Shown here in pieces: positions 44,220 to 53,946 of a stretch of DNA of 64,000 nt. The stretch's first letter is position 1. The number at the start of each line of letters is the position of its first letter. Both the position numbers and the translations under genes were made by a program. The notes under the pieces were generated by a model. That model had not been told where the DNA came from and searched no databases. It saw nothing but the letters and a program-made list of their open reading frames with translations. The stretch lies in contig CAYXGY010000008.1 in the NCBI GenBank assembly GCA_964464895.1, positions 15,416-79,415 on the forward strand, given 5' to 3'. Source of the stretch: Helicobacter_D sp964464895. Lineage in GTDB: Bacteria; Campylobacterota; Campylobacteria; Campylobacterales; Helicobacteraceae.

Positions 44220-45544
44220 GATTTCACCCCTTTTGGAAAGATAATTTTAAAGCAATGTATCCCTTCTTGCGATTTTTCTTGAGATTCTAAAGCATAATGA
44301 TAACCAAAGCCCAAATGGTGTAACTCCAAAATACCCTTTAAAATCCCAAGTCCAAGCCCATAGCCTTGAATCAAAGTGTGTGCATCTTCACGCGAAAAAG
44401 GCTCAAAATAATAATGAATAGATTGTTTAAGTGGCGCACCAAAGTTGCAAACACTAAGGACAAAAAATTCGCTCTCTTTCTGTGGCAATCCCCAAGTTAC
44501 CATATTTTCAAGCCCTTTTTCTAGCCTTGCTTGGACGACAATCTTGCCCTTGCTCTTATATTTTTTCGCATTTTCAACAAGATTCTTTAAGGCAATGGAT
44601 AAAAACTGCAAATCCCCATAGATTCTAAAACTCTCTTGAATCTGAATCTCTAATTCCTCTTCCTCTAAAAATAAATGTTCTAAAGCATCTAAAATGAGTG
44701 TTTCTACATCGAATTCGCTCCATACAAACAAGTCTCCACCCTCTTGAATTTTCTCAAAAGTCAAAATCTGACTTGTAAGATTATTAAGATTGCTTACACA
44801 TCGCATTACGATAGCTTTTTGCGGATTATCTGGCATCATTTCTAATGCAAGCTTTGCCTTAGAAATCGGGGTTTTGAGCTCGTGCCCAATATTTCTTAAC
44901 ACAAATTCCCGCGTCATCATTAGTTTAGAAATTTTTGCACTCATTGTATTAAAACTCGAAGCTAATTGTGCCTGTGATGGCTCTTTTGGCACAGGAATCT
45001 TGATTTTATAATTTCCTTTAGTAAATTCCTGCAAGGCATTTTGCAAAACCTTTAATGGTTGCAAAAGGGCTAAAACGATTGAAAAAGTCAAAAGAAGCAC
45101 CAAAAAATCCATAAAAAACCACACATTTAACCCATTATCTTCAAACAATTCCTCCTCATAGTCTTTGAGTGCCACAAAATCCATACCTAAATACTCCAAA
45201 TGAAATCCATAATTACTTTGAACTCTAAAAATTCTAACTTTCGTAAAAGATTCTTTGTTTTCTAAGAGTATCTTTGCGTCTTCTGGCATTTGTTGCATAA
45301 TTTGATAATGATTGTTTTCTGTGATTTGGCGCAAACGCATCGTGTTTCCACTAATAAATTCTAGCAAGGATTGTTGGGCTAAAAAGATTGTTTTAGAGAG
45401 GACTTCTTCTTCGTTTTTTCTTAAATTATTGACATTAGTAAAATAAATAATCACTCCACTAATGCAAAGAGAAACCACAAACAAAAGATAGATTTGCACA
45501 GATAAAGGGGGAATGAAATTGGGGAATGAAAGATTCTTAATCAC
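44207..45544 (-). CDS. membrane sensor histidine kinase
   Basis: Two-component sensor. Two membrane helices (one near the N-terminus, SVQIYLLFVVSLCISGVII, one near residue 130-150) flank a ~90-residue periplasmic domain; a HAMP-like region follows, then the H-box RNIGHELKTPISKAK with the phospho-His, N-box LKNLVENAKKY, and G-box GYGLGLGILKG. The frame is open to 45601, but a GTG at 45544, overlapping the regulator stop codon by 8 bp, seems the more natural start. Similar in layout to Helicobacter ArsS/CrdS and Campylobacter RacS; the signal is unknown. It overlaps the Ppx/GppA gene. Confidence 0.88.
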   Translation of the reverse strand: MIKNLSFPNFIPPLSVQIYLLFVVSLCISGVIIYFTNVNNLRKNEEEVLSKTIFLAQQSLLEFISGNTMRLRQITENNHYQIMQQMPEDAKILLENKESFTKVRIFRVQSNYGFHLEYLGMDFVALKDYEEELFEDNGLNVWFFMDFLVLLLTFSIVLALLQPLKVLQNALQEFTKGNYKIKIPVPKEPSQAQLASSFNTMSAKISKLMMTREFVLRNIGHELKTPISKAKLALEMMPDNPQKAIVMRCVSNLNNLTSQILTFEKIQEGGDLFVWSEFDVETLILDALEHLFLEEEELEIQIQESFRIYGDLQFLSIALKNLVENAKKYKSKGKIVVQARLEKGLENMVTWGLPQKESEFFVLSVCNFGAPLKQSIHYYFEPFSREDAHTLIQGYGLGLGILKGILELHHLGFGYHYALESQEKSQEGIHCFKIIFPKGVKSWKL

Positions 45545-46205
45545 AGAATTTATAACCAATTCCCCAAATAGATTGAATATATTTAGGCATTTTGGCATCA
45601 TCGCCTAATTTAACGCGCAAATTTCTGATATGCGTATCAATGCTTCGCAAAGAGGAATCAGGAGCAATAGAAGAGATTGCTTGCGCTAGAGATTCTCGCG
45701 AATAAGGCTTGCCTCTATGAGCAATCAGCAGGCTTAAAATTTCAAACTCTGCTGGCGTAAGCTCTATATTATAGCCTGCAATACTCACTTTGTGTTTATT
45801 AACATCTATCTCTAAATCCCCATATTTTACGCTCTGATTCTGTGAGTAACGTTTGAGCAAGGCATTAATGCGTGCCACAAGTTCAATGGGTTCATAAGAT
45901 TTTGCTAGATAGTCATCAGCTCCTCTCTCAAATCCTAAAATTTTACTACTAATATCCGCACGCGCAGAGGACATAATAATGGGTATATCGCTAATTTGAC
46001 GCAGTCTCTGACACAATTCCAATCCGTCCATTTCTGGTAGCATAATATCCAAGACTGCTAAGTGGAATCCGCCTTTGTTTTTCAGCCAATCTAACGCGGT
46101 TGTTGGACTTTCCGTCGCCATCACTTCCATACCGCTTTGATGCAGATAATCCACTAATAATTTTTGCATTTCCAAATCATCTTCTACAATCAAAATTTTA
46201 TACAT
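45537..46205 (-). CDS. OmpR-family response regulator
   Basis: DNA-binding partner of the adjacent kinase. Receiver domain: acidic pocket VEDD (7-10), phospho-acceptor Asp53 in VLDIMLPEMDG, and the conserved Lys in YLAKSYEP. A winged-helix domain follows with LTPAEFEILSLLIAHRGKPYSR, SLRSIDTHIRNLRVKLGDD and IWGIGYKF. At 222 residues it is complete. It lies 3 bp downstream of a small exported protein gene. I cannot assign it to a named H. pylori regulator with certainty. Confidence 0.92.
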   Translation of the reverse strand: MYKILIVEDDLEMQKLLVDYLHQSGMEVMATESPTTALDWLKNKGGFHLAVLDIMLPEMDGLELCQRLRQISDIPIIMSSARADISSKILGFERGADDYLAKSYEPIELVARINALLKRYSQNQSVKYGDLEIDVNKHKVSIAGYNIELTPAEFEILSLLIAHRGKPYSRESLAQAISSIAPDSSLRSIDTHIRNLRVKLGDDAKMPKYIQSIWGIGYKFCD

Positions 46206-46208
46206 TGA

Positions 46209-46556
46209 CTACTCCAAACTTTCTAAAAGTTTCTCCATATTATCTGTGTCTAAAATTTCTACTACTACACAATAAAATGCGATTCTTGCCTTGATATACT
46301 CCTCACTCACTTCCTTGAATGCTTGTTCGTATTGCTCCAAATCTACTTTTGTTCCATTTTTCAAGTCTAGCAATAAACGATTCCGAATGCGATAGCCATT
46401 TTGTTGGTAGGCTCGTTTTTCCGCATAAAATTCCGCCATTGCACTCTTGAGTATTTCTTGTCTTTTGGGAGTTAAGCTTAGATTCTTTAATATGTTTTCA
46501 ATCTCATTACTCCATAACTGCACACACAAGATTAGAAAAATAATCAAAACTCGCAT
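46209..46556 (-). CDS. small exported helical protein, possibly Spy/CpxP-like
   Basis: A 115-residue protein from the ATG at 46556 (AGGATTTTG before it): signal peptide of about 17 residues ending LWS-NE, then an all-helical charged domain, LSLTPKRQEILKSAMAEF (cf. LTxxQ of Spy/CpxP), KRAYQQNGYRIRNRLL and ALKEVSEEYIK-like EAFKEVSEEYIKARI. The size, export and helices resemble periplasmic sensor-chaperones that modulate a neighbouring two-component system. The homology is weak and the function is inferred from position directly before the regulator and kinase. Confidence 0.6.
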   Translation of the reverse strand: MRVLIIFLILCVQLWSNEIENILKNLSLTPKRQEILKSAMAEFYAEKRAYQQNGYRIRNRLLLDLKNGTKVDLEQYEQAFKEVSEEYIKARIAFYCVVVEILDTDNMEKLLESLE

Positions 46557-46589
46557 CAAAATCCTAAAAATTAAAATACACAATGATAA

Positions 46590-46620
46590 AAGTGAGGAAT
46601 CACAAAGAGATTCCTCACTT
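46590..46620 (-). terminator. rho-independent terminator after the Na/Pi transporter gene
   Basis: AAGTGAGGAATC and GATTCCTCACTT form a perfect 12-bp stem with a 7-nt loop, 14 bp past the transporter stop; on the minus strand TTTTAT follows. It separates the transporter from the small protein-regulator-kinase-phosphatase operon. Confidence 0.8.
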
Positions 46621-46634
46621 AAAAAACCAGAAGA

Positions 46635-48422
46635 TTACTTTTGCTCTGTTGTTTCTTGGATAACCTCTAGCCATTCCTCTTTTGTGAAGATTACTTCTAC
46701 TGCCTCCATTAAGTTCATCGCAATATCTGCGATAAAGGAGCTATCGTTGAGGATTGAAGTCGCATTTGTCGCGCTAATTTTTTCTTCTGCAATCAATCGT
46801 TCTACATCACGCATAATATTTCTATCAAACTCTTTTGGCAAATCCTTTGTCGCTCTAATTTGCTTTAGAATCACCACCGCACTTTCGTCTTTCATCAGCT
46901 TTAACTCTTCAATCCCGCGTAACAATTCTCCTAAATCCTTGCGCATTGAATTATACTGCTCAGCAAGATAACGATTTGATGAGATAGAATAGACTTTCAT
47001 ATTTGCTTGGATTAATTTTAAGTTCTTTGTCGCTTCTGTGATATTACGTGCCGCAATTTTAAAGGAATAAATGCGTTGGTGTTTATTCTCGTCCTCTACA
47101 TATCTTTGCGCTTTAGTAGAAAATTCCATAATTGCGTCAAACAACACTTTAATCTTTCTCTTATAAAGATAATCCAAATCCACATCACCGCTAAACCATT
47201 TTTTGGTTTTAATGATTGTATCAAAGCTTTCTTTTCCGCGAATATCACTGCGATTAAAGCCAATCGTATGTGCAATGAGCGCATAAGCATTGTTATATAA
47301 ATGCACAGATTCCTTTTGCAAGGCTTCAATGGCAGTATCAGAGTATTCTATAATATTACTATCCAAATACAAAGGAGCGTCCATTTCTCTATCACGAGGA
47401 GCTTTGATAGTTTTATCCAAGAAAAATACAATTTGCTTGATAAAGAGAGAAATAAGAATCACACCTACGAGGTTAAACATCGTATGAAAAAGGGCGGTTT
47501 TGAGTGCTATATTATCGTGCGAAAGTCCTAAAAAATCTGCTGTAATATTTACTAAATGCACAAAATATGGGAAAAAGATAATGACGATAATTGCAATACT
47601 AAAATTGAAAATACAATTTGCAATGGCGAGTTTTTTCCCTTCAATATTTGCACTAAGACTCGCAACTACCGCCGTTACAACGCCTCCGACACTTGTGCCA
47701 AGTGTAGCGGCTAACGCGTTTTCAAAGCCAATCTGTCCGCTAACCAATGCAGAGATAATAATCGCTAGTGTTGCGTGGCTACTTTGCACAATCCCCGTCA
47801 TCACAGCACCAAGCCCTACAAAAATAATCACACCTTTGAATCCATCAAAGTTAAAACGTGAAAGGTCCATAATTTCTTTATAGGATTCAAAACCACTTTT
47901 AATATAATCCACACCCAAGAAAAAGAATCCAAGCCCTACAAAGATTAATCCAATCCCTTTAAACACATTGTCTTTTTGGAAATTCAACACCGTTCCGCAT
48001 ACAATCAGAGGAATTGCCAAAATAGAAATATTGATACTTGTTAATCCAACGATGAGCCAAGAACCCGCGCTATTGCCTAAATTTGCCCCAAAGATAATCC
48101 CAATCCCTTGAGCAAGCGTAATCAAACTAGCAGAAAGGAACGAAATAGAAATCACAGAAACGAGCGTTGAAGATTGCATTAACATTGTCGTAACCACACC
48201 AAATACAATGCTTTTAAAACGCGTATCGGTGGATTTTGTCAAAATCTTCTCCAAAAGCCCCCCACTAAAGGATTTAAATCCAGAGCTTAGATTCATCATA
48301 CCAATTAGCAAAATAGCAACCCCCGCTAAGATTTGTGCTATTTCCGGAAACACAACCAAAAAATACAACATTAAAATGATGATGACAATCAAAGAATAAC
48401 GTTTAATGTTTTGCAATCTCAT
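46635..48422 (-). CDS. Na/phosphate cotransporter with PhoU-like C-terminus
   Basis: NptA/YjbB-type protein. Residues 1-340 are membrane-spanning with the two inverted repeats typical of Na/Pi symporters, each with a Gln-Ser-Ser motif: MLMQSSTLVSV (about 80) and GIVQSSHATLAI (about 212). Residues ~355-595 are a soluble helical domain like PhoU. At 595 residues it is typical of the fusion type. In E. coli the homologue exports or balances phosphate. Neighbouring Ppx/GppA and two-component genes fit a phosphate theme. It ends at a strong terminator. Confidence 0.9.
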   Translation of the reverse strand: MRLQNIKRYSLIVIIILMLYFLVVFPEIAQILAGVAILLIGMMNLSSGFKSFSGGLLEKILTKSTDTRFKSIVFGVVTTMLMQSSTLVSVISISFLSASLITLAQGIGIIFGANLGNSAGSWLIVGLTSINISILAIPLIVCGTVLNFQKDNVFKGIGLIFVGLGFFFLGVDYIKSGFESYKEIMDLSRFNFDGFKGVIIFVGLGAVMTGIVQSSHATLAIIISALVSGQIGFENALAATLGTSVGGVVTAVVASLSANIEGKKLAIANCIFNFSIAIIVIIFFPYFVHLVNITADFLGLSHDNIALKTALFHTMFNLVGVILISLFIKQIVFFLDKTIKAPRDREMDAPLYLDSNIIEYSDTAIEALQKESVHLYNNAYALIAHTIGFNRSDIRGKESFDTIIKTKKWFSGDVDLDYLYKRKIKVLFDAIMEFSTKAQRYVEDENKHQRIYSFKIAARNITEATKNLKLIQANMKVYSISSNRYLAEQYNSMRKDLGELLRGIEELKLMKDESAVVILKQIRATKDLPKEFDRNIMRDVERLIAEEKISATNATSILNDSSFIADIAMNLMEAVEVIFTKEEWLEVIQETTEQK

Positions 48423-48607
48423 TCCTTTTACATAAAATTAAGCGACTAAGTATAGCAAAAGTTTAGCTATTTTCAATTTATCCTTTAAAGATTTCAATCA
48501 CAAAACTTCATATTTTCCTTAAAAAATAAAATAATTTTTAACCTTTTAGGATTCTATTAACTATAATGTTTTAAGATAAGCTTTTGAAGTCAAAAAAGGA
48601 GTGCAAA

Positions 48608-49822
48608 ATGGAGCAGGAAGCCAAAAGGATTCTTATTATTGGGGGCGGTTATGGCGGCTTAAAAGTTGCTTTGGGCTTGCAAAGAAAATATCAAGGCAAC
48701 GCAAAAATCACTTTGATTAGCAAACACGACTACCATTATCAAACGACTTTGTTACATAAAGTAGCAATCGGAACATTAAGTGCTAGAAAGGCACGTATTT
48801 ATTATCGCAAGATTCTTAATCCGCAAAAGGTGCAATTCATCAAAGACAAAATTACGAATCTCTGCCCGCAAGAAAATAAAGTCATAGGCAATGGGGGTGA
48901 GTATTTTTATGATTATTTAGTGATTGGGCTTGGCTTCAAACCCGATAATTTTGGAATCCATGGGGTTGATAAATACACTTATAAGCTTTCTTCCCTCAAT
49001 GCCGCACTGAAACTAACAAAAAACATTGAAAATAAATTCAAAGAATTTGTGCATACCAAAAACCCAAAAGACTTACAAGTGATTGTATGTGGCACAGGCT
49101 TTACAGGGATTGAATTTTCTGCAGAGCTTGCGACACAATTAGAAGAACTTTGTTTGATTTGCGGAATTGATAGAAAAATTCCAAAAGTTACCTGTATCGG
49201 ACGTTCTAAGCATATTCTACCTGTTTTTAATGAAAGTCTCGTCCAAACTGCAGAATCCAAGCTTAAAGCCCTTGGTGTAGAGATTCTATCAGGAGCAACA
49301 ATTAAAGAAATCCAAGAGGGAAAAGTTCTAGTAGAAAAAGAGGGGCAAATACAAGAAGTGTATGGCAATACAATCATTTGGAGTGCAGGAGTCAAAGGAA
49401 GTGATATTGTAGAAAAATCCGAGATTCCAAACAAAAGAGGACGCATTCAAGTTAATTCTCAACTGCAATGCAAAGAATTTCCAAATATTTATGTAGTAGG
49501 GGATTGTGCTATGGTTGTTAGCAAAGATGCCATTCACGCGCCTACCGCGCAGCTTTCCGCTCAAATGGGAGACTATCTTGCGGAACTCCTATGTGCAAAG
49601 CTAGGAAATCAAACCTTTGAAAACCAATTTCATTTCAATCATCGGGGCACGGTTTGTTCTATTGGACATACCGATGGTGTGGGCATTGTTTATCACAAGA
49701 ATGTCAAGGGTGAAATGGCAGCCTTTATGAAAAATACGATTGAAAACAAATGGCTTTATAGCATTGGGGGAATGGATATGGTGCTTAAAAAAGGACAATT
49801 TCGTTACCGCACAAGCAACTGA
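48608..49822 (+). CDS. type II NADH dehydrogenase-like FAD/NAD(P) oxidoreductase
   Basis: Single-subunit flavoprotein, probably passing electrons from NADH to quinone without proton pumping. FAD motif ILIIGGGYGGLKVALGL (residues 8-24 from the chosen start), second dinucleotide motif VIVCGTGFTGIEFSAELA (about 155-172), and FAD-binding IYVVGDCAMV (about 295). The start at 48608 follows AAAAAAGGAGTGCAAA. With 404 residues it lacks a clear C-terminal amphipathic membrane helix, so a soluble oxidoreductase is possible. It stands alone, convergent with dapD. Confidence 0.85.
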   Translation: MEQEAKRILIIGGGYGGLKVALGLQRKYQGNAKITLISKHDYHYQTTLLHKVAIGTLSARKARIYYRKILNPQKVQFIKDKITNLCPQENKVIGNGGEYFYDYLVIGLGFKPDNFGIHGVDKYTYKLSSLNAALKLTKNIENKFKEFVHTKNPKDLQVIVCGTGFTGIEFSAELATQLEELCLICGIDRKIPKVTCIGRSKHILPVFNESLVQTAESKLKALGVEILSGATIKEIQEGKVLVEKEGQIQEVYGNTIIWSAGVKGSDIVEKSEIPNKRGRIQVNSQLQCKEFPNIYVVGDCAMVVSKDAIHAPTAQLSAQMGDYLAELLCAKLGNQTFENQFHFNHRGTVCSIGHTDGVGIVYHKNVKGEMAAFMKNTIENKWLYSIGGMDMVLKKGQFRYRTSN

Positions 49823-49922
49823 TTCCATAGTGCGCACACTTATGACGTGTGATGATTTGGAGTTAGAATTCCGCTAAAGATTCTACTTTTGTAAATTCTT
49901 TATTTAGATTGCTACAACTTAG

Positions 49923-49956
49923 AGAGAAAGAATCTCAAGATTCTGCTTCTTTCTCT
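49923..49956. terminator. stem-loop between convergent ndh-like gene and dapD
   Basis: AGAGAAAGAA and TTCTTTCTCT pair (10 bp) around a 14-nt loop that itself holds GAATC/GATTC. The convergent position suits a shared terminator, though T-runs outside the stem are poor. Confidence 0.45.
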
Positions 49957-49964
49957 TGCATTGC

Positions 49965-51170
49965 TTAATGCAACGCCGCATTAAGCTCTATTTTGCGATT
50001 AGAGCGAAAAGCAATCATTGCCCCACTCTTAGAATCCTGTCTGAAATGCACACCATTTTTAGCCGACAAATCACGTCCCTTGTATAATCCGCTTTCTTTA
50101 ATCTCAAAGCCGGGATTGATTTCTGCGATTTTGCGAGCTTCTTCCTCACTGATTTTAAAAATCGTTCCCGCCAAAACCGCAATTCCACCATCTACGATAC
50201 AACCATCTCCTAGACTGATTCCTGTGGAGCTATTCACGCCCAAAAGGCAATTTCTGCCAATACTAATGGGGTCTGCATTGCCTCCGCTTAAGACGCCTAA
50301 TATGCTAGCACCTCCGCCGACATCACTGCCCTCGCCGACAATAACACTAGAGCTAATGCGCCCCTCATTCATACACGCACCCATTGCACCTGCATTAAAA
50401 TTCACATAGCTAGCTCCGGGCATTTGAGTGTAACCACCTTTACCGAGATATGCTCCAAAACGTGTTTTAGCAGTGTCAAGCAGACGAATATTATCGTATT
50501 GTGGAATCACTTGCATTAAATAACGAGGAAATTTATCCACAAAGTCAATTGCTGGGAACTCTCCACGCATTTTAAGAGCAATCTCATTCTCTCTTAGCCA
50601 CTCTAACTCATAAGGCACATTGCCACTCCAAGCGACATTGGTCAATAATCCAAAGATTCCATCTAATTGCAGACTTCTAAGCGGTGCTTTACCAAGTGAG
50701 AGTGCGAGCAATTTAAGATAGGCGGATTCTACACTTTTGCATTGTGCATCTTGATAAATGGCACAGAATCGGTAACGAAAATCACCCTTTTCGGTATAGA
50801 TTCTATTCTCTTGTAACGCACGTTGTAACTCCAAAAGCACCGCAATATTTTTGTGCGTATTAGGGCTTTCTTGTGTCTCTGCTAAATACCCGCCAAAGCT
50901 CGCTAAAGCCGCAATAATAAATCCCTCTGTAATCCCAAGCACAAGCTCACTTTCGCACTCTTCTAGCACTTTGCATTCTTCACGCAAGGATTCAAAAATC
51001 GCATAAGCACCGAAATTCTCACCCCAATTTAATACAGGATAAGTTGCTTGCAAGACTTTACCATTGATTGTGCCTACATCTGCATAACAAATCCCAAATC
51101 CTAAAGGTTGTTTATAATGTGGCACACTTTGCAAAGATTCTACTTTTGTTTTAAATTCTTCCTTATTCAT
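49965..51170 (-). CDS. dapD: tetrahydrodipicolinate N-succinyltransferase
   Basis: Diaminopimelate/lysine pathway enzyme using succinyl-CoA. The 401-residue form is the long Campylobacterota type. The C-terminal half is a left-handed beta helix of hexapeptide repeats: VIVGEGSDVGGGASILGVLSG, SIGRNCLLGVNSSTGISLGDGCIVDGG (about 270-320). The N-terminal half holds the unique domain with LGFGICYADVGTINGKVL. It is transcribed alone and convergent with the oxidoreductase gene. Confidence 0.93.
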   Translation of the reverse strand: MNKEEFKTKVESLQSVPHYKQPLGFGICYADVGTINGKVLQATYPVLNWGENFGAYAIFESLREECKVLEECESELVLGITEGFIIAALASFGGYLAETQESPNTHKNIAVLLELQRALQENRIYTEKGDFRYRFCAIYQDAQCKSVESAYLKLLALSLGKAPLRSLQLDGIFGLLTNVAWSGNVPYELEWLRENEIALKMRGEFPAIDFVDKFPRYLMQVIPQYDNIRLLDTAKTRFGAYLGKGGYTQMPGASYVNFNAGAMGACMNEGRISSSVIVGEGSDVGGGASILGVLSGGNADPISIGRNCLLGVNSSTGISLGDGCIVDGGIAVLAGTIFKISEEEARKIAEINPGFEIKESGLYKGRDLSAKNGVHFRQDSKSGAMIAFRSNRKIELNAALH

Positions 51171-51283
51171 AAAAACTCCTTAAAAATTTGTAGATTATAA
51201 CCAAATTCAAATAAAATTTTAAAGAAGCCGATGGCTTGAAATAAGTTATAATTTGCAAAAATTTATAACTTTAAGGAAAAATA

Positions 51284-51685
51284 ATGCAAAAAGAAGATTG
51301 GATTTTGTTTTTAGTATTTTTAATTGGCGGATTATTGCTTATTGCACTATTTTTTGTATTCTTGGGCGATAAAATGTTTAATAAAAAAGAAACCCCCTCC
51401 GATACATTGAAGATTCCAAATGCCCAAGAGCTCTTAGAACTCCTTAAAGACAAGACAAATGACTTAAAAAAACTAGAACAATATTCCAAGCTAGCCTTTG
51501 CGCATTATCAACAATATATGCAAGAAATTGAAAACTTTGATTTAGAATTTATTGCGATTCTGACTTCACACAAGAGCGTGAGTGCTAAACTCATTTTGGA
51601 AGTGGAGCGACATTTCAAACAACTCAATCCCACACGCAAAGAATTGCTAGAAAAAGCCTTAGGTATGGGACTCAAACATCGCTAG
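51284..51685 (+). CDS. single-pass membrane protein of unknown function
   Basis: Not recognised as a named family. The 133-residue protein has one N-terminal membrane helix (residues about 7-28), a short linker, then a helical cytoplasmic part with LLELLKDKTNDLKKLEQYSK and a final RKELLEKALGMGLKHR. Similar short proteins occur in Helicobacter and Campylobacter as I recall, with no known role. AAGGAAAAATA precedes the ATG. Confidence 0.7.
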   Translation: MQKEDWILFLVFLIGGLLLIALFFVFLGDKMFNKKETPSDTLKIPNAQELLELLKDKTNDLKKLEQYSKLAFAHYQQYMQEIENFDLEFIAILTSHKSVSAKLILEVERHFKQLNPTRKELLEKALGMGLKHR

Positions 51686-51829
51686 ATTGCAATTGATATG
51701 CAATACACGAGAAAAATCTCTTATGGCAAACTTGCCCTACCAAGTCCAAAGGGGATTTATAAAGATTTTAGAATTTTGTGCTAAGATTAATCAAGAATTT
51801 TGTTTGACAAATAAGATAAAGGCGCGGAA

Positions 51830-52828
51830 GTGAAAAGCAGTATTTTTGAATTAGTAGAGAATTGGACAAACAACGAAGTAGTTGCGATTTCAGATGCTAT
51901 TGAATTGATAGAATATGCGGATAAATTAGGTTTTGATGAAGCGTGGATTGGGGAGCACCATTTCAATAGCTTTACCCTCTGTCCTGCTACCCTCACACTC
52001 ATCAGTTACGCACTTGCACGTACACAACGCATCAAGGTAGGCAGTGCGGCGATTTTGCTTCCACATTACCATCCCATTCAATTATCAGAAGAAATTGCGA
52101 CACTAGATTTACTAAGCAATGGGCGATTCCTTTTTGGCTTTGCGCGCGGGGCATTTCCAATCTTTGATATTACAATGGGAAACAATCCTCAAAATAATCG
52201 TAAAATTATGCTAGAAAATGCGAGAATCGTGCATAATTTACTTTTCAAAGAGCAAGTCTCCCACGAAGGAGAATTTTTTGATGTCAATAATGTCAGCATT
52301 CGCCCCCACCCAAAAGGTTTGATTCCTTTCTATGTCGCAAGTAATCACGATGAAACGCTCAAGATTTCGGCTCAAAGTGGCTATCACTTCTTGGGCTCAC
52401 TCACACTTGATGCAAAACGCGCGAAAGAAATCTATGATATTTTTGAACAAAATGGCGCAAAAGACCTAGAATTTGTGCTAACACGTGCAATTTATATTGA
52501 TGAAGACCGCAGTGTCGCACAAGAAAAGGCACACATAGGAGTGGATATTTTTACCCAATGTATGTTGCGCGCTAGTGAATCCAATCCAACCTTTGAGGCG
52601 ATTATCAAAGCAAGTGATTATGAAGAATTTAGAGCGGAGTTTTTCAACAAAGACAAAATCATAGATTGTATGATTGTTGGTACGCCGGAAGACTGCGTGG
52701 AACAAATTTTGGAATTGCGTGAGCAAATCCAATTCAACACACTTTCTTTGAAGCTCCTTTCCTCCAAGATTCAAGATTCTAAAAATATTCTCAAACTCTA
52801 TAAAGAACGCGTTGCTCCTTATTTGTAA
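51830..52828 (+). CDS. luciferase-like (LLM class) flavin-dependent oxidoreductase
   Basis: Bacterial luciferase-type TIM barrel using reduced FMN. Motifs: ADKLGFDEAWIGEHHF (about 30-45), RIKVGSAAILLPHYHPIQLSEEIATLD in parts near 65-90, and GRFLFGFARGAFP. At 332 residues it fits the alkane-monooxygenase-like LLM subgroup; the substrate is unknown. The start is GTG at 51830, since TAA closes the frame six codons earlier; the ribosome site AAAGG is modest. It overlaps mutY by 1 bp (TAATG). Confidence 0.9.
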   Translation: MKSSIFELVENWTNNEVVAISDAIELIEYADKLGFDEAWIGEHHFNSFTLCPATLTLISYALARTQRIKVGSAAILLPHYHPIQLSEEIATLDLLSNGRFLFGFARGAFPIFDITMGNNPQNNRKIMLENARIVHNLLFKEQVSHEGEFFDVNNVSIRPHPKGLIPFYVASNHDETLKISAQSGYHFLGSLTLDAKRAKEIYDIFEQNGAKDLEFVLTRAIYIDEDRSVAQEKAHIGVDIFTQCMLRASESNPTFEAIIKASDYEEFRAEFFNKDKIIDCMIVGTPEDCVEQILELREQIQFNTLSLKLLSSKIQDSKNILKLYKERVAPYL

Positions 52829-53901
52829 TGGATTCTAATGCAGCCAAACTCAAAAATGCCCAAGAAGCACTTTTGAGTTGGTATGCTCGCTGTGGGCGGC
52901 ATTATTTGCCTTGGCGCGACAAACTTGCTCCCAATCGTGCCTATCGTGTATTAGTAAGCGAAATAATGCTCCAACAGACGCAAGTCAAAGCGGTATTGGA
53001 ACATTTTTATTTCCCTTTTTTAGAGCATTTTCCAAATCTTCAAGCTCTAAGTCAAGCAGAAATCTCCGAGGTGTTACACCTTTGGCAAGGACTTGGATAT
53101 TACTCGCGTGCAAGAAATCTCCACAAACTCGCACAAATCTGCATAGAATCCCAAACGAAACAAGACTCTAAACACTCTTCAAAAGAAACAAACAATGCCC
53201 TGCCCCAAGACATCAAACTCCTACGCAAGCTTCCCGGAATTGGAGCTTACACTGCAGGGGCGATTGCTTGCTTTGGCTATGATTTGCCCGTTAGTTTTGT
53301 GGATTCTAATATCAAACGCATTCTTCTGCGACTTTTTGCCTTGCGCTCTGCTACTCCCTCCCTTTTGGAATCCAAAGCTAAGCTAATTTTAAACTCTAAA
53401 GACCCTTTCAATCATAATCAAGCATTGCTAGATTTAGGCGCGCTAATCTGTCTGCCGAAATCTCCTAAATGTGAAGTCTGCCCCCTCAATCCCTTTTGTC
53501 TAGGCAAACAAGATTGGCAAGCCTTTACGCAAAGCAAATCCACACGCACGATTAAAAAACCCTTGTATCTTGGAATCTTTATTCAAGATTCCAAAGTCGC
53601 ACTTTTTCAAAGCAAAGATAAACTATATTTTGGACTTTATAACTTCCCACAGATTCCGCCACAGATGATTCAAGCAAACCAAAAACTTGGAAATTTAAAG
53701 CATTCTTACACGAAATATCGGTTGGATATTTCTCTTTTTCTTTGCCCCTTAGAAAATTTAGATAAGCTTTTAAAAAATGATTTTTCTAGCGCTTTCAGAG
53801 ACTCGCTAGAGTTTTTCACGCGCGACTCTTTAGAATTTCTACCCTTATCCTCTTTGAGTTTGAAAATCCTAAAATTTTTATACACAAAAGGCTTGTTTTA
53901 A
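52828..53901 (+). CDS. mutY: A/G-specific adenine DNA glycosylase
   Basis: Removes adenine mispaired with 8-oxoguanine. LPWRDKLAPNRAYRVLVSEI-type start, with the catalytic Glu in VSEIMLQQTQV (about residue 47) and Asp in SFVDSNIKR; helix-hairpin-helix LPGIGAYTAGAI (near 138); and the 4Fe-4S cluster spacing C-x6-C-x2-C-x5-C in the CLPKSPKCEVCPLNPFC block. The C-terminal NUDIX-like 8-oxoG recognition domain is present but degenerate. At 357 residues the length is normal. Confidence 0.94.
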   Translation: MDSNAAKLKNAQEALLSWYARCGRHYLPWRDKLAPNRAYRVLVSEIMLQQTQVKAVLEHFYFPFLEHFPNLQALSQAEISEVLHLWQGLGYYSRARNLHKLAQICIESQTKQDSKHSSKETNNALPQDIKLLRKLPGIGAYTAGAIACFGYDLPVSFVDSNIKRILLRLFALRSATPSLLESKAKLILNSKDPFNHNQALLDLGALICLPKSPKCEVCPLNPFCLGKQDWQAFTQSKSTRTIKKPLYLGIFIQDSKVALFQSKDKLYFGLYNFPQIPPQMIQANQKLGNLKHSYTKYRLDISLFLCPLENLDKLLKNDFSSAFRDSLEFFTRDSLEFLPLSSLSLKILKFLYTKGLF

Positions 53902-53946
53902 TAGAAATTTGCTAACATTTTATAAATTTAATATAAGGAATTCCTA

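Noticed and set aside
49830..49860. CACAC...GTGTG hairpin after the oxidoreductase gene
   Set aside because: Stem of only five pairs with no T-run; the stem-loop at 49923-49956 is stronger.
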